From: a virus
Virus record (IMG/VR): IMGVR_UViG_3300046714_000544
Span: 1-64,000 of that record
Reading direction: 5' to 3' (one strand)
DNA: 64,000 nt
The translations under genes were made by a program, and so were the position numbers. The notes below the pieces were generated by a model, which saw only the letters and a program-made list of their open reading frames with translations, had not been told where the DNA came from and made no database searches. Positions within the stretch are counted from its first letter, which is position 1; each line of letters begins with the position of its first letter. Shown here one piece after another: positions 57,873 through 64,000 of this stretch.

Positions 57873-58039
57873 GCCGCCACCCTCTGCTCTTCCCCGCTCT
57901 TGATGTAGGCGAAGAAGATGGACACCAGGCGGCCACCGTCCTTCTGCCTCTTCACCCTCTCGTACATCGTGGCCGTGAGGGGCTTGTCGTCCCCATCCTC
58001 CGTGTTGCTGACGACGGGTATGGCCTTTGGTTGCTTCAT
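57869..58039 (-). CDS. 56-residue hypothetical protein
   Basis: ATG at 58039. Basic centre (MYERVKRQKDGGR) and a helix with FFAYIKSG near the end. Overlaps the next gene by 4 bases. Confidence 0.5.
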   Translation of the reverse strand: MKQPKAIPVVSNTEDGDDKPLTATMYERVKRQKDGGRLVSIFFAYIKSGEEQRVAA

Positions 58040-58040
58040 C

Positions 58041-58241
58041 TCAATCCTCCTTGTAGAGGAGAAGGAGGTCCGCCCTCACCTTCTCCTGAATTCCCGCGAT
58101 CATCCTCACCGTTTCCGGCCCGTGGTGTTGGCTGTCGTGCCCGCAAAACTTCACCCGCATCAGCTGCTTGATGGCCTGGTCGGCGTTTCTCACCAGCAGT
58201 TCTCCGAGGGTGGCTCGTCTGCGCCGCCAGATGAGAAACAT
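58041..58241 (-). CDS. 66-residue helical protein
   Basis: ATG at 58241; Arg-rich start (FLIWRRRRATL), then helices (IKQLMRVKFCGHDSQHHG). The longer frame to 58406 is noise. Function unknown. Confidence 0.45.
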   Translation of the reverse strand: MFLIWRRRRATLGELLVRNADQAIKQLMRVKFCGHDSQHHGPETVRMIAGIQEKVRADLLLLYKED

Positions 58242-58243
58242 AG

Positions 58244-58471
58244 CTACGCGTCCATCCAGGCCAAGAGGTAGCCAATGATGCAGATGATCAGGGCAATGGT
58301 GCTTACAACAAGGAAGAGGGCGGCGAAGAATACAAGCATGCTCATGCCATCCTCCTGCCCTCGTACCGTGGCCGAGGTGTGGTAGTACCAGGGGACCCAG
58401 AGCCACCAGAGGAACAGAAGGATGGCTCCTAAGGACGGGAACACCACCAATCTCTTAGACTGTCGTGTCAT
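58244..58471 (-). CDS. Two-pass membrane protein
   Basis: ATG at 58471 after GATAGGAG. 75 residues with hydrophobic helices at residues 9-27 and 43-70 and a basic N-terminus. Function unknown; holin-like topology is possible. Confidence 0.5.
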   Translation of the reverse strand: MTRQSKRLVVFPSLGAILLFLWWLWVPWYYHTSATVRGQEDGMSMLVFFAALFLVVSTIALIICIIGYLLAWMDA

Positions 58472-58573
58472 CGAAAGTCTCCTATCATGGACGTCAAGTT
58501 GACATTGAGGGGGAAGTGTGCTAGCAGGAACAGCTAAAAAGGAGTAGCGATGGCCCCACTGCGACACTTGCAA

Positions 58574-58723
58574 TCAGCCCTTGACCTTCTCCCAATGCCC
58601 CGACATCTCTCCCCAGACAGGCTTGATGAAGCGTTGACGAGGGCGGTTCTGCTTCCTCTCCAACCAGTGGAGCCGTGCCAGGGCGATGTTGGCCGCTCTC
58701 TGGCTCTCAGTCTTCGCGTTCAT
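58574..58723 (-). CDS. 49-residue basic protein
   Basis: ATG at 58723 with GGGGAGAG upstream. Basic and helical (RLHWLERKQNRPRQRF). Overlaps the upstream CTG-start gene by 17 bases. Function unknown. Confidence 0.5.
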   Translation of the reverse strand: MNAKTESQRAANIALARLHWLERKQNRPRQRFIKPVWGEMSGHWEKVKG

Positions 58724-59093
58724 GATCTCTCCCCCTCAAAGATGCAGCTTGCTTTCTCAGGTGAAAGATGCTGCATGGGTTACAACCAAGCACACCCCTG
58801 AGGCGTCCCCAAAGGCGGCAGTGTTCGTACAACCCCCCGAAATCGCCAGTGAGTCGTGTGAAGTCGGCAATCCCCGCCATCCTCCCCGCGATCCACAGGC
58901 AGATGAGTGTCCTCTCCCTTGTACCTATAAGGCTCTTATCATCCAGGAACCTGTTGAACGCTGGTGCGTAGATGCGGAGAAGGCGGAGCTGCCATTCGTA
59001 GCGAGAGGGGAAGGGCTTCTCTCCCTCACCTCTAGCGACGGCCTGGAATTCATGATACGCATTCCCGAGGTGGCGGAGGACAAGGTTTTTCAG
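58707..59093 (-). CDS. 128-residue hypothetical protein with CTG start
   Basis: The minus frame reads KNLVLRHLGNAYHEFQAVAR, TRERTLICLWIAGRMAG and GLYEHCRLWGRLRGVLG for 128 codons without a stop. No ATG/GTG/TTG occurs until codon 77. CTG at 59093 follows GAGGGGG by 4 bases and overlaps the upstream TGA as CTGA. A plus-strand frame over the same bases looks like a shadow. Helical protein of unknown function. Confidence 0.55.
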   Translation of the reverse strand: MKNLVLRHLGNAYHEFQAVARGEGEKPFPSRYEWQLRLLRIYAPAFNRFLDDKSLIGTRERTLICLWIAGRMAGIADFTRLTGDFGGLYEHCRLWGRLRGVLGCNPCSIFHLRKQAASLRGRDHERED

Positions 59094-59296
59094 CGTTCCC
59101 CCTCAATAGGCCGTCCCCGTGCGTCCTCATACGCCTTCCTCGCCGCCCGGGTTAGCGGGCTGGACATCCCATACTTCTTCCCAAGACGAATATACTCATC
59201 CCGTAACCTGTCGGTCTCCGTGGAGGCGAGCTTGAAATCGCGCGGGCTCATTGAGAGCCAGGCTGGGGGCTTGTGAGCGAAACCGCCTGAGGGCAT
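59090..59296 (-). CDS. 68-residue basic hypothetical protein
   Basis: Basic, helical C-terminal half (RLRDEYIRLGKKYGM). The TGA overlaps the next CTG. Function unknown. Confidence 0.5.
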   Translation of the reverse strand: MPSGGFAHKPPAWLSMSPRDFKLASTETDRLRDEYIRLGKKYGMSSPLTRAARKAYEDARGRPIEGER

Positions 59297-59297
59297 C

Positions 59298-59501
59298 TCA
59301 ACCTCCTATCGAACCAATGTAGAAGACCGGCGGGTAGACTTCCTTGAGCGCAAAGAGGAGGGTGCCGACCTTCTCGCCAGGTCGTATTAGGCCAAAAGAG
59401 GCGCGGCCATTCCCGAACTCATCATAGAGTCTCTCCTCAGTCCACTCTGGATGCCCTATGAGGATGGCCATGATTTGCCAGCTGACTTTCTGCTCTATCA
59501 C
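59298..59501 (-). CDS. 67-residue hypothetical protein
   Basis: GTG at 59501 after GGGAG, overlapping the upstream TGA. Beta/alpha (VIEQKVSWQIMAILIGHPEW; then RPGEKVGTLLFALKE). The longer frame to 59612 is unlikely. Confidence 0.5.
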   Translation of the reverse strand: MIEQKVSWQIMAILIGHPEWTEERLYDEFGNGRASFGLIRPGEKVGTLLFALKEVYPPVFYIGSIGG

Positions 59502-59698
59502 CTGCACTCCCAGCAAGGCTTCGACTTCAGGCAACAGGGTTGCAACTCCGGGCCGGAGAGGGTCATGTAGTTGATGGAGGATTCTTCCTTGAACTTCCTC
59601 ACAGCTTCCCACCCGGCGGATAGCTGTCTATTGAGGGCGGATAGCTTTATCCGTTCCTGAAGCGAGAGCTTCGGAAGGTGGATGACGTCTGGCGCCAT
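59498..59698 (-). CDS. 66-residue protein with C-terminal Cys cluster
   Basis: Helical N-terminus, then CCLKSKPCWECR at the end, four Cys in 12 residues. Overlaps the next gene by 4 bases. Confidence 0.5.
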   Translation of the reverse strand: MAPDVIHLPKLSLQERIKLSALNRQLSAGWEAVRKFKEESSINYMTLSGPELQPCCLKSKPCWECR

Positions 59699-59802
59699 AA
59701 TGTGTACCCCCTAAGACAACCTGTGTGGAACCGTCTCCGGTAGCGGACGGAGAAAACAATCGCCCACGGCTTGTGGCACCTGTGACAAAAACGCGGCGCT
59801 AG
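59647..59802 (-). CDS. Possible zinc protein without standard start
   Basis: The frame contains FCHRCHKPWAIVFSVR and FHTGCLRGY, a plausible ribbon. No ATG/GTG/TTG is available; CTA at 59802 overlaps the upstream TAG as CTAG. It runs 52 bases into the next gene. Kept as a low-confidence entry. Confidence 0.25.
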   Translation of the reverse strand, partial: LAPRFCHRCHKPWAIVFSVRYRRRFHTGCLRGYTLWRQTSSTFRSSRFRNG

Positions 59803-60053
59803 ATCTCGTCGAACGGGTAGACATCCTTCACCCTCTCGTTGAAGAAGGCGGACGGGTCCTCCGTACTGGCCAGACCAATCGCAACATCCTCCGGCACATC
59901 GTAGTAGCAATACGACCTCCCGGAACGGAAGTCGATGTGAAGGTTGCCCTTCACCCAACCACTGGCGTCGTCACCCTCGGCGATGAAGAAGACCGTGTGC
60001 AGGTTGCTACTGTTGAGGGTGACTGGCCCTAGTTCGAAAATCTCCGCGGTCAT
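59799..60053 (-). CDS. KTSC-domain protein
   Basis: 84 residues. LHIDFRSGRSYCYYDVPEDV and PSAFFNERVKDVYP match the KTSC domain (small beta domain of phage and bacterial proteins, function unclear). ATGA overlap with the next gene upstream. Confidence 0.6.
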   Translation of the reverse strand: MTAEIFELGPVTLNSSNLHTVFFIAEGDDASGWVKGNLHIDFRSGRSYCYYDVPEDVAIGLASTEDPSAFFNERVKDVYPFDEI

Positions 60054-60172
60054 CGTCCACTCACTAGATCGCCGATCAGGCCGCCGAAGTTGTTATCCAG
60101 GACCGCGATCGCGAGATAGAGAAGTCCGGCGGCGGTGAGGACTGCTAGGGTGAACCTTACGAATCTTTTCAT
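60050..60172 (-). CDS. 40-residue membrane peptide
   Basis: ATG at 60172. Basic start (MKRFVRF) and one hydrophobic helix (LAVLTAAGLLYLAIAVL). Possibly a signal-anchor. Overlaps both neighbours. Confidence 0.45.
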   Translation of the reverse strand: MKRFVRFTLAVLTAAGLLYLAIAVLDNNFGGLIGDLVSGR

Positions 60173-60492
60173 CACTTCACCTCATCAACGCACAGAGTTG
60201 TGTTCTGGTCTGGTCTCAGGGACTGCTTGGCATCGTCCAATTCCCAAAGCGGCTGGTTACGACACGTATAGCAGAGCGCGTTTGATGTTGCAGCCGTATC
60301 CTTGCCCGCGCAACCCTTGCACGATACTCGCCCATCCTTCAGCCTCTCCACCTCCGCCTGTAGTTCGGCGTTCTTGGCCAGCAACTCCGGGATGACGACA
60401 GAGGGGCAGGTGCTACCACAGGTAGCGTGCGGGTGACGTTGCTTGCATCCCTCCGCCGCCTCCCTCGCCCTCTCCGCTAGCGGCCTCATCAC
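60172..60492 (-). CDS. 106-residue Cys-rich coiled-coil protein
   Basis: Cys at about 16, 25 and 29, then a short coiled coil (ELLAKNAELQAEVERLKDG) and CKGC...CYTC (about 58-76), a zinc ribbon. Function unknown. Confidence 0.55.
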   Translation of the reverse strand: MMRPLAERAREAAEGCKQRHPHATCGSTCPSVVIPELLAKNAELQAEVERLKDGRVSCKGCAGKDTAATSNALCYTCRNQPLWELDDAKQSLRPDQNTTLCVDEVK

Positions 60493-60866
60493 TCAATGCT
60501 CCCGAAGATGGCGATCCTCCACGCCTCCTCGACGGTCAACCGCACCTGGGCCTCAGTGTCGCCGATGATGACGGTGGCATCTTGGCCGGGGATGAGGAAT
60601 TCCTCTCCGAGTCTGCGGGCGAGGAAGGCTTGGATCTCCCAAAAAGCGATTGGTTCGATGGTGAAGAGGTGGAGGGCGCTGGCGAGGGCCTCCTCAGCAT
60701 CACATAATCGACATTTCTGCCCAGGTAGGGTGATCGGATCGCACCACAGGGGCCTGTTGTTCTCCGAGAGCCAGGAGGGCGGGAGGATCCGCGCGGCTTC
60801 CAGCAACATCTCCAACCCACCGCCTATGCGGCTGTCGTTGGCTGGTCCGACGAAATGTCGCGCCAT
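60489..60866 (-). CDS. 125-residue hypothetical protein
   Basis: Alpha/beta with CRLC near 52 and an extended C-terminal half (ATVIIGDTEAQVRLTVEEA). It is the first minus-strand gene after the structured non-coding region. Confidence 0.5.
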   Translation of the reverse strand: MARHFVGPANDSRIGGGLEMLLEAARILPPSWLSENNRPLWCDPITLPGQKCRLCDAEEALASALHLFTIEPIAFWEIQAFLARRLGEEFLIPGQDATVIIGDTEAQVRLTVEEAWRIAIFGSIE

Positions 60867-60879
60867 CTGTTTCTCCTAG

Positions 60880-61839
60880 AGAAAGGCGTGCGGCCACCTG
60901 GCTGCCACCCCAGGATCACAGGCTCCCATAGCCTGGGTAATCGGCGCTTATACTATGGCCACGTTGGTTTGAAAGCAAGGAACAGGGTTACCCTCTTCGC
61001 TGCTTTCATATGAGAGGAGAGGGGAAGGCCGGTTCGCAAGGCCGGCATCCGAGCAGAGGGCTAAATGGGGTTTGCCCATGGCCATCCTCGTGCATTGAGG
61101 CAAATATGCTACTTCCCCCCGGACGACCCTAACGAACGTCGGAAAGAGGGCTGAGAGGATGATCCTCAGCGTTTAACACCTGGAGCATGCATCCAGTCGG
61201 GGCTATCTCCCCAACCTCTTCCCTTTACTACCTTAATCCACTATTGTGCACCACGCGACACCTCCGGGACAGAAATCGGCCAATCGTCGGGCTTCGTTTA
61301 ACCCACACCGAGTGGGCCTATACAGCCGCACGAGTTATAAGCTCGTCGCTGTTAGCTGGAGTCTTTACACCCGCGGCTCCCGGTGCCAGTGTGGGTACGC
61401 GCCTGGCTCGCGGTTAGCTTCTCGACACCCACTGTGAGCTAACAGACCTCCTGTTTCGCTTAGGTAGAACGCGCTAACGACCCCAGACAGACTAGGGAGG
61501 TTTAACAAGCCTTCCCCTTCTTCACACGAAGATCACTCCGTGTTACGCTAGCACTTCGAAGATCACCTGCGGGCGATCCGTGCCCCATCCGCCGGTCTGT
61601 CAGCGGCGTAGAGTTGTTTTACCTCGGAAGAACGAGACAGCCGCAGTCACGACCTACGCGGCGCGCGCCTGATCAGCGTAGTGGGCTAAGCACCATGCCA
61701 ATCCGGGACCTCCCCGCCTCGCGGTTAGGGGATGTCTCTCAAAATGGGGGCACGCCTGAAGGCAGTCCGGGCTCATCCTTGCAGATGAAGCAATCGGCCT
61801 CTCGCCTTCTATCGTAGGACGTGCGGCTGCGCTATAGCT
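60880..61839 (-). ncRNA. Candidate large structured non-coding RNA (about 0.96 kb)
   Basis: No frame gives a credible protein across about 960 bp, unlike every other region of this length. Perfect or near-perfect stems are frequent: GCCGG/CCGGC (61028-61046), CTGAG..CTCAG (61151-61169), CTGGA/TCCAG (61180-61196), GGGG/CCCC (61199-61212), CCCAC/GTGGG (61302-61316), ACGAG/CTCGT inside ACAGC/GCTGT (61322-61352), GTTAGCT/AGCTAAC (61413-61443), AACAG/CTGTT (61441-61455), ATCGGCC/GGCCGAT (61793-61857). GAAGATCAC repeats near 61529 and 61557. Minus strand is assumed from the genes around it; class unknown. Confidence 0.5.
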
Positions 61840-62004
61840 TCAGCCCCGTAGGCCGATGAGTTCGTTGTGCTCCTTGACCAAAAGGCGCGCAACATCTTCG
61901 GAGAGTCCCCCTACAACGATGCCGTGGGATTTCTGGCCATAGATCCAGTAGCCGTAGCCCAAAGCCTCACAGTACCACATTTCCCGGGCCAAGGATTCAC
62001 TCAT
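61840..62004 (-). CDS. 54-residue hypothetical protein
   Basis: ATG at 62004 with GGAGAAG upstream (frame to 62073 is noise). Reads MSESLAREMWYCEALGYGYW, then a helix. Its 3' end overlaps the ATCGGCC/GGCCGAT stem of the structured region. Function unknown. Confidence 0.5.
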   Translation of the reverse strand: MSESLAREMWYCEALGYGYWIYGQKSHGIVVGGLSEDVARLLVKEHNELIGLRG

Positions 62005-62021
62005 GGCTTCTCCATAGCTGG

Positions 62022-62144
62022 TTAAAAAATGCGGCAGTTGGTGTAGACGAAACCCGAGTACACCGTTTGCCAACGCCAGAACGCTTGAAAGCCAGGTGCC
62101 CCATCGAAGACAATGATGTCTCCGTTATCGAAGACGTGAGCCAT
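62022..62144 (-). CDS. 40-residue hypothetical protein
   Basis: ATG at 62144 (GGAGAAGCC upstream). Beta-rich (MAHVFDNGDIIVFDGAPG) and aromatic. The same GGAGAAGCC leader precedes the gene at 62004. Confidence 0.5.
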   Translation of the reverse strand: MAHVFDNGDIIVFDGAPGFQAFWRWQTVYSGFVYTNCRIF

Positions 62145-62178
62145 GGCTTCTCCTTGTAAGTTGTTGATGGGGAAGGAC

Positions 62179-62358
62179 TTAGACGGCTTCCTTACGCGCA
62201 ATCTTCTCCGCGTCGTAAGCCCTATTGAACTGCCATTCCGCCCACTCCTGCAGAGAGAGGTAGAAGGATGAGGGCAAGCGCTCGCCGCTGAGAGTCCAGT
62301 TGAAAAACTCATCCAGACACTTTCTGAAATCGTCCTTCGTAATCCTTGGATCGGGCAT
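62179..62358 (-). CDS. 59-residue hypothetical protein
   Basis: ATG at 62358 about 10 bases after GGAGG. Helical, aromatic (FFNWTLSGERL; LQEWAEWQFNRA). Function unknown. Confidence 0.5.
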   Translation of the reverse strand: MPDPRITKDDFRKCLDEFFNWTLSGERLPSSFYLSLQEWAEWQFNRAYDAEKIARKEAV

Positions 62359-62400
62359 GAGCGGATACCTCCGAGCGCCGTCCGTTTGGCGCGGAAATGG

Positions 62401-62432
62401 CAAAAGATCCGACAGCCTTGCGGCTTCGGATC
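62401..62432 (-). terminator. Strong intrinsic terminator
   Basis: On the minus strand GATCCGAAGCC, loop GCAA, GGCTGTCGGATC, then TTTTG: an 11-bp stem with one bulge, a GNRA-type loop and a T tract. Lies downstream of the 333-residue gene. Confidence 0.75.
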
Positions 62433-62465
62433 CTTGAACGTCGGTAGACTGTTCGTGTCAGTCTA

Positions 62466-62496
62466 TCTCAACCTATCCAGTCCCCTAAGTACTCTC
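62466..62496. repeat. Left arm of an interrupted inverted repeat
   Basis: The reverse complement reads GAGAGTACTTAGGGGA, 2 bases, GGATAGGTTGAGA. The same two blocks occur directly at 63633-63648 and 63699-63711, separated there by 50 bases. The arms flank the 333-residue gene. Confidence 0.7.
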
Positions 62497-62513
62497 ACGC
62501 TTGACCGGCCGTC

Positions 62514-63515
62514 CTAGGCCGCTTGCTCCGTTGCTTCCGGCATGCCATCGTCCGTTGCCTGCGCCGCCGCCGCTGCTTCGTCGCCCGGAACGGGAGTGCT
62601 GTCCGTCTTGGGCGCGTCTTCCGTCTTCTTCTTGGCCGTCTTCTTCATCTCCGCGATCACGACAAGGGCCGTTGCGACGCCTTGCTTGGCACATTGCGGG
62701 CAAATCGGCCGTCCCATGAGGATGTTGCCCTCGGGGTCCGTCACGGCCATGATGCTGTCGGCTGAGGTAAGGCCGGTCGCCGTCTCGCTACTTGTGAGGA
62801 TCTTGAGGTGCTTCTTGTAGGCGTCGTTCTCAGGGTCCGTCACGTGACCTGCGCAACCAACTGTGACTCGCTGATTGCCCTTGCCGTGGAAACCCACGCG
62901 CAAGGCGTTCATGTCAAAGTCCGGCGCTCCGATGCCGGCCATCGCGTTCCACAAGTCGGCGTATATCGTGCGTCCAGAATCGGCGGAGTAGACGTTGCTC
63001 GCGTTTTCGACCTTGGACAATCCGTGCTCTTTGGCCGATTCGGGCAACGCCTTGATCGCGTCCTTGCTCTCGCCGGCCGCGATGCGGAGTGCGGCGTGCG
63101 CCAAGGTTGCGAACCATCGCATCGGATCATTCCCGAGTACGACGGGGTTGACCTTGATGACGCGAGCGCCGTTGAACGTGAGGCCAAGCCCTTTCGCGTC
63201 GGGGCTTTCGGACGCGGTGCCGTTCGGTGGAATGAAGTAACCGCGCGGCTTGAACGTAACCTCTTTCGTCGTCGCGTCGGCCACCTTGGTTCCGTCCTGA
63301 TACGCATACTTGACCGACGTTGCGCTCAGGTCAGGCGCCAGGATGACGGCTACCTTGCCGATGTTAACGCCCAGTGTTGCGATGACGGCTTTCAGGGTGT
63401 CTTCGGCGTACAACTGAACGTCCGCGATGGTTTGCACCGCATACGTTCCCATCTTCTTGAGTTTGGCCGGGAGCGTCTTCGTCGGCCTCTCGACCGTCGT
63501 TGTTTGGTTCGTCAT
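62514..63515 (-). CDS. 333-residue hypothetical protein flanked by inverted repeats
   Basis: ATG at 63515 with GAGAGAGAC upstream. N-terminal helix/beta part to about residue 110, MRWFATLAHAALRIAAGESK (a HAAL segment where SprT-like peptidases have HExxH), VGCAGHV near 228 and CPQC near 285 as a possible zinc site, and an Ala/Asp/Pro-rich tail. A metallopeptidase-like fold is conceivable but catalytic residues are lacking. Codon use looks more GC-rich than neighbours. Function unknown. Confidence 0.55.
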   Translation of the reverse strand: MTNQTTTVERPTKTLPAKLKKMGTYAVQTIADVQLYAEDTLKAVIATLGVNIGKVAVILAPDLSATSVKYAYQDGTKVADATTKEVTFKPRGYFIPPNGTASESPDAKGLGLTFNGARVIKVNPVVLGNDPMRWFATLAHAALRIAAGESKDAIKALPESAKEHGLSKVENASNVYSADSGRTIYADLWNAMAGIGAPDFDMNALRVGFHGKGNQRVTVGCAGHVTDPENDAYKKHLKILTSSETATGLTSADSIMAVTDPEGNILMGRPICPQCAKQGVATALVVIAEMKKTAKKKTEDAPKTDSTPVPGDEAAAAAQATDDGMPEATEQAA

Positions 63516-63632
63516 GTCTCTCTCGCTTCTGCCCCGTAGGGCCGTCTGTACAGAAAACCCCGTAACTTGTTGACAATCCCGGAATTGGGAAAGTCAATCA
63601 GTTACAGCCGTTCGTCCGTAAGTCGTTGAATC

Positions 63633-63711
63633 GAGAGTACTTAGGGGATGACGGACACTCCGTTGGCCGGCGCGAAACCGGTGCGCGAGTGGACGTCTGG
63701 ATAGGTTGAGA
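63633..63711. repeat. Right arm of the inverted repeat, with 50-base insertion
   Basis: GAGAGTACTTAGGGGA at 63633-63648 and GGATAGGTTGAGA at 63699-63711, the same blocks as the reverse complement of 62466-62496. The two blocks are 2 bases apart in the left arm and 50 bases apart here. Confidence 0.7.
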
Positions 63712-63910
63712 AAGAGCGACACCTTTCCACGCGCTAGGCTTAAAACCGGTGGACCCCCGGCGGGCGCTAGACACGTGCGGCCGGTATACTGGCCAGAGCA
63801 CGGGAGCGATGCTACATCTAGGTAGAAGATACGCCCCGAGGGCCGTCCTGTCCAGTCCCGATAGGCAACATAGTGCACAATCGAACATGAAACGTTTTCA
63901 TGGATAGGGC

Positions 63911-63926
63911 TGGCATGATTATTGCA
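63911..63926 (+). promoter_or_regulatory. Sigma54-type promoter candidate
   Basis: TGGCATG, four bases, TTGCA: GG and GC are exactly 10 bases apart, as required for the -24/-12 elements. A perfect 17-base palindrome lies 8 bases upstream (63886-63902). A weaker copy (TGGCATG-N4-TTGAT) occurs at 63974-63989. No gene in this window is driven by it. Confidence 0.45.
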
Positions 63927-64000
63927 GGTGATGTAAAAAGATGTGAAAGGGTTCGCCTTTCATTCGCCCCACTTGGCATGACAATTGATATGCCAACCAT

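Larger units (their letters stand above)
62359..62513. other. Intergenic region with terminator and inverted-repeat arm
   Basis: Holds the terminator at 62401-62432, a TAGACTG/CAGTCTA stem near 62446-62466 and the left arm (62466-62496) of an inverted repeat whose other arm is at 63633-63711. No gene seen. Confidence 0.5.
63516..64000. other. Non-coding right end with palindromes
   Basis: 485 bases without a supported gene. TTGAC/GTCAA stem with an inner TCCC/GGGA (63570-63597); repeat arm (63633-63711); CATGAAA/TTTCATG perfect palindrome (63886-63902); sigma54-like promoter (63911-63926); GAAAGG/CCTTTC hairpin (63945-63961); near-palindrome of 24 bases with TTGGCAT/ATGCCAA ends (63973-63996). 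Looks like a control region for a plus-strand gene beyond the window. Confidence 0.5.

Noticed and set aside
58686-59276. Plus-strand frame of 196 codons
   Set aside because: It runs opposite a continuous minus-strand gene run with good overlaps and has shadow-like composition.
60947-60978. TATAAG as a minus-strand -10 for the 60.9 kb gene
   Set aside because: No -35 at 16-18 bases and no ribosome-site leader consistent with it.
61330-61400. Short resemblance to the inverse of the small-subunit rRNA 530 loop (CCGCGGCT and nearby bases)
   Set aside because: Only one short motif fits and the other universal rRNA segments (such as the 790, 900 and 1400 regions) are absent at the expected spacing.
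61750-61780. GTCCGGGCTC-like bases recalling RNase P RNA
   Set aside because: The surrounding conserved P4 and 3' bases are missing; taken as coincidence in a structured region.
1-64000. tRNA genes
   Set aside because: No cloverleaf with a GGTTCRA-type T arm was found on either strand, but no tool was available to confirm absence.
1-64000. CRISPR arrays or insertion sequences
   Set aside because: No regularly spaced direct repeats and no transposase motifs were seen; the only larger repeat is the inverted pair at 62.5 and 63.7 kb.

Overview
This window is part of a tailed bacteriophage genome, most likely podovirus-like. A left block of head, connector and virion genes reads on the plus strand (about 0.1-22.6 kb). 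It holds a portal, scaffold, HK97-fold major capsid protein, several connector-like proteins, a likely nozzle protein and three large internal-virion-type proteins. No tape-measure, tail-tube or sheath gene is visible. Ribosome-binding sites are AGGAGG-like and promoters are sigma70-like, so the host is a bacterium; nothing here identifies it further. The terminase is not in the window and is probably just left of base 1.

From 22.4 to 60.9 kb nearly everything reads on the minus strand as about 105 tightly packed genes, many of 40-90 residues and many with paired cysteines of zinc-ribbon type. Recognisable blocks, in coordinate order: a family A DNA polymerase split from its uracil-DNA-glycosylase-like/exonuclease part (23.2-26.5 kb); a DnaQ-like exonuclease (27.9 kb); a HAD nucleotidase and a DUF5664 (dATP/dGTP diphosphohydrolase-like) protein (29-30 kb); an M15-like peptidase (30 kb); a secreted glycoside-hydrolase-like protein with its own promoter (31.7-32.7 kb); a second exonuclease (33.2 kb); a degenerate RtcB homologue, a ParA-like ATPase, a cREC (cyclic-phosphate receiver) domain and a five-zinc-ribbon protein (36.6-40.6 kb); a Cas4-like nuclease and a RepA-like helicase (40.5-43.2 kb); and an ATP-grasp / class II glutamine amidotransferase / amidoligase / COOH-NH2 ligase / gamma-glutamylcyclotransferase group (44.7-51.9 kb), which looks like a peptide-ligation system. 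Further right are membrane proteins, a SPFH-like protein and a KTSC-domain protein.

About 960 bp at 60.88-61.84 kb have no credible gene and are dense in perfect stems, so a large structured RNA is plausible. The right end (61.8-64 kb) has four more minus-strand genes, a strong terminator, an interrupted inverted repeat flanking a 333-residue protein gene, and a plus-strand sigma54-like promoter between palindromes.

Several early genes seem to start at near-cognate codons (CTG, ATA, ATC) that sit behind a good Shine-Dalgarno sequence or overlap the upstream stop codon. ORF finders limited to ATG/GTG/TTG truncate or miss them. The boundary between the two blocks carries a rearranged fragment of a second capsid gene. 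All functions are read from motifs by eye; no database search was run.
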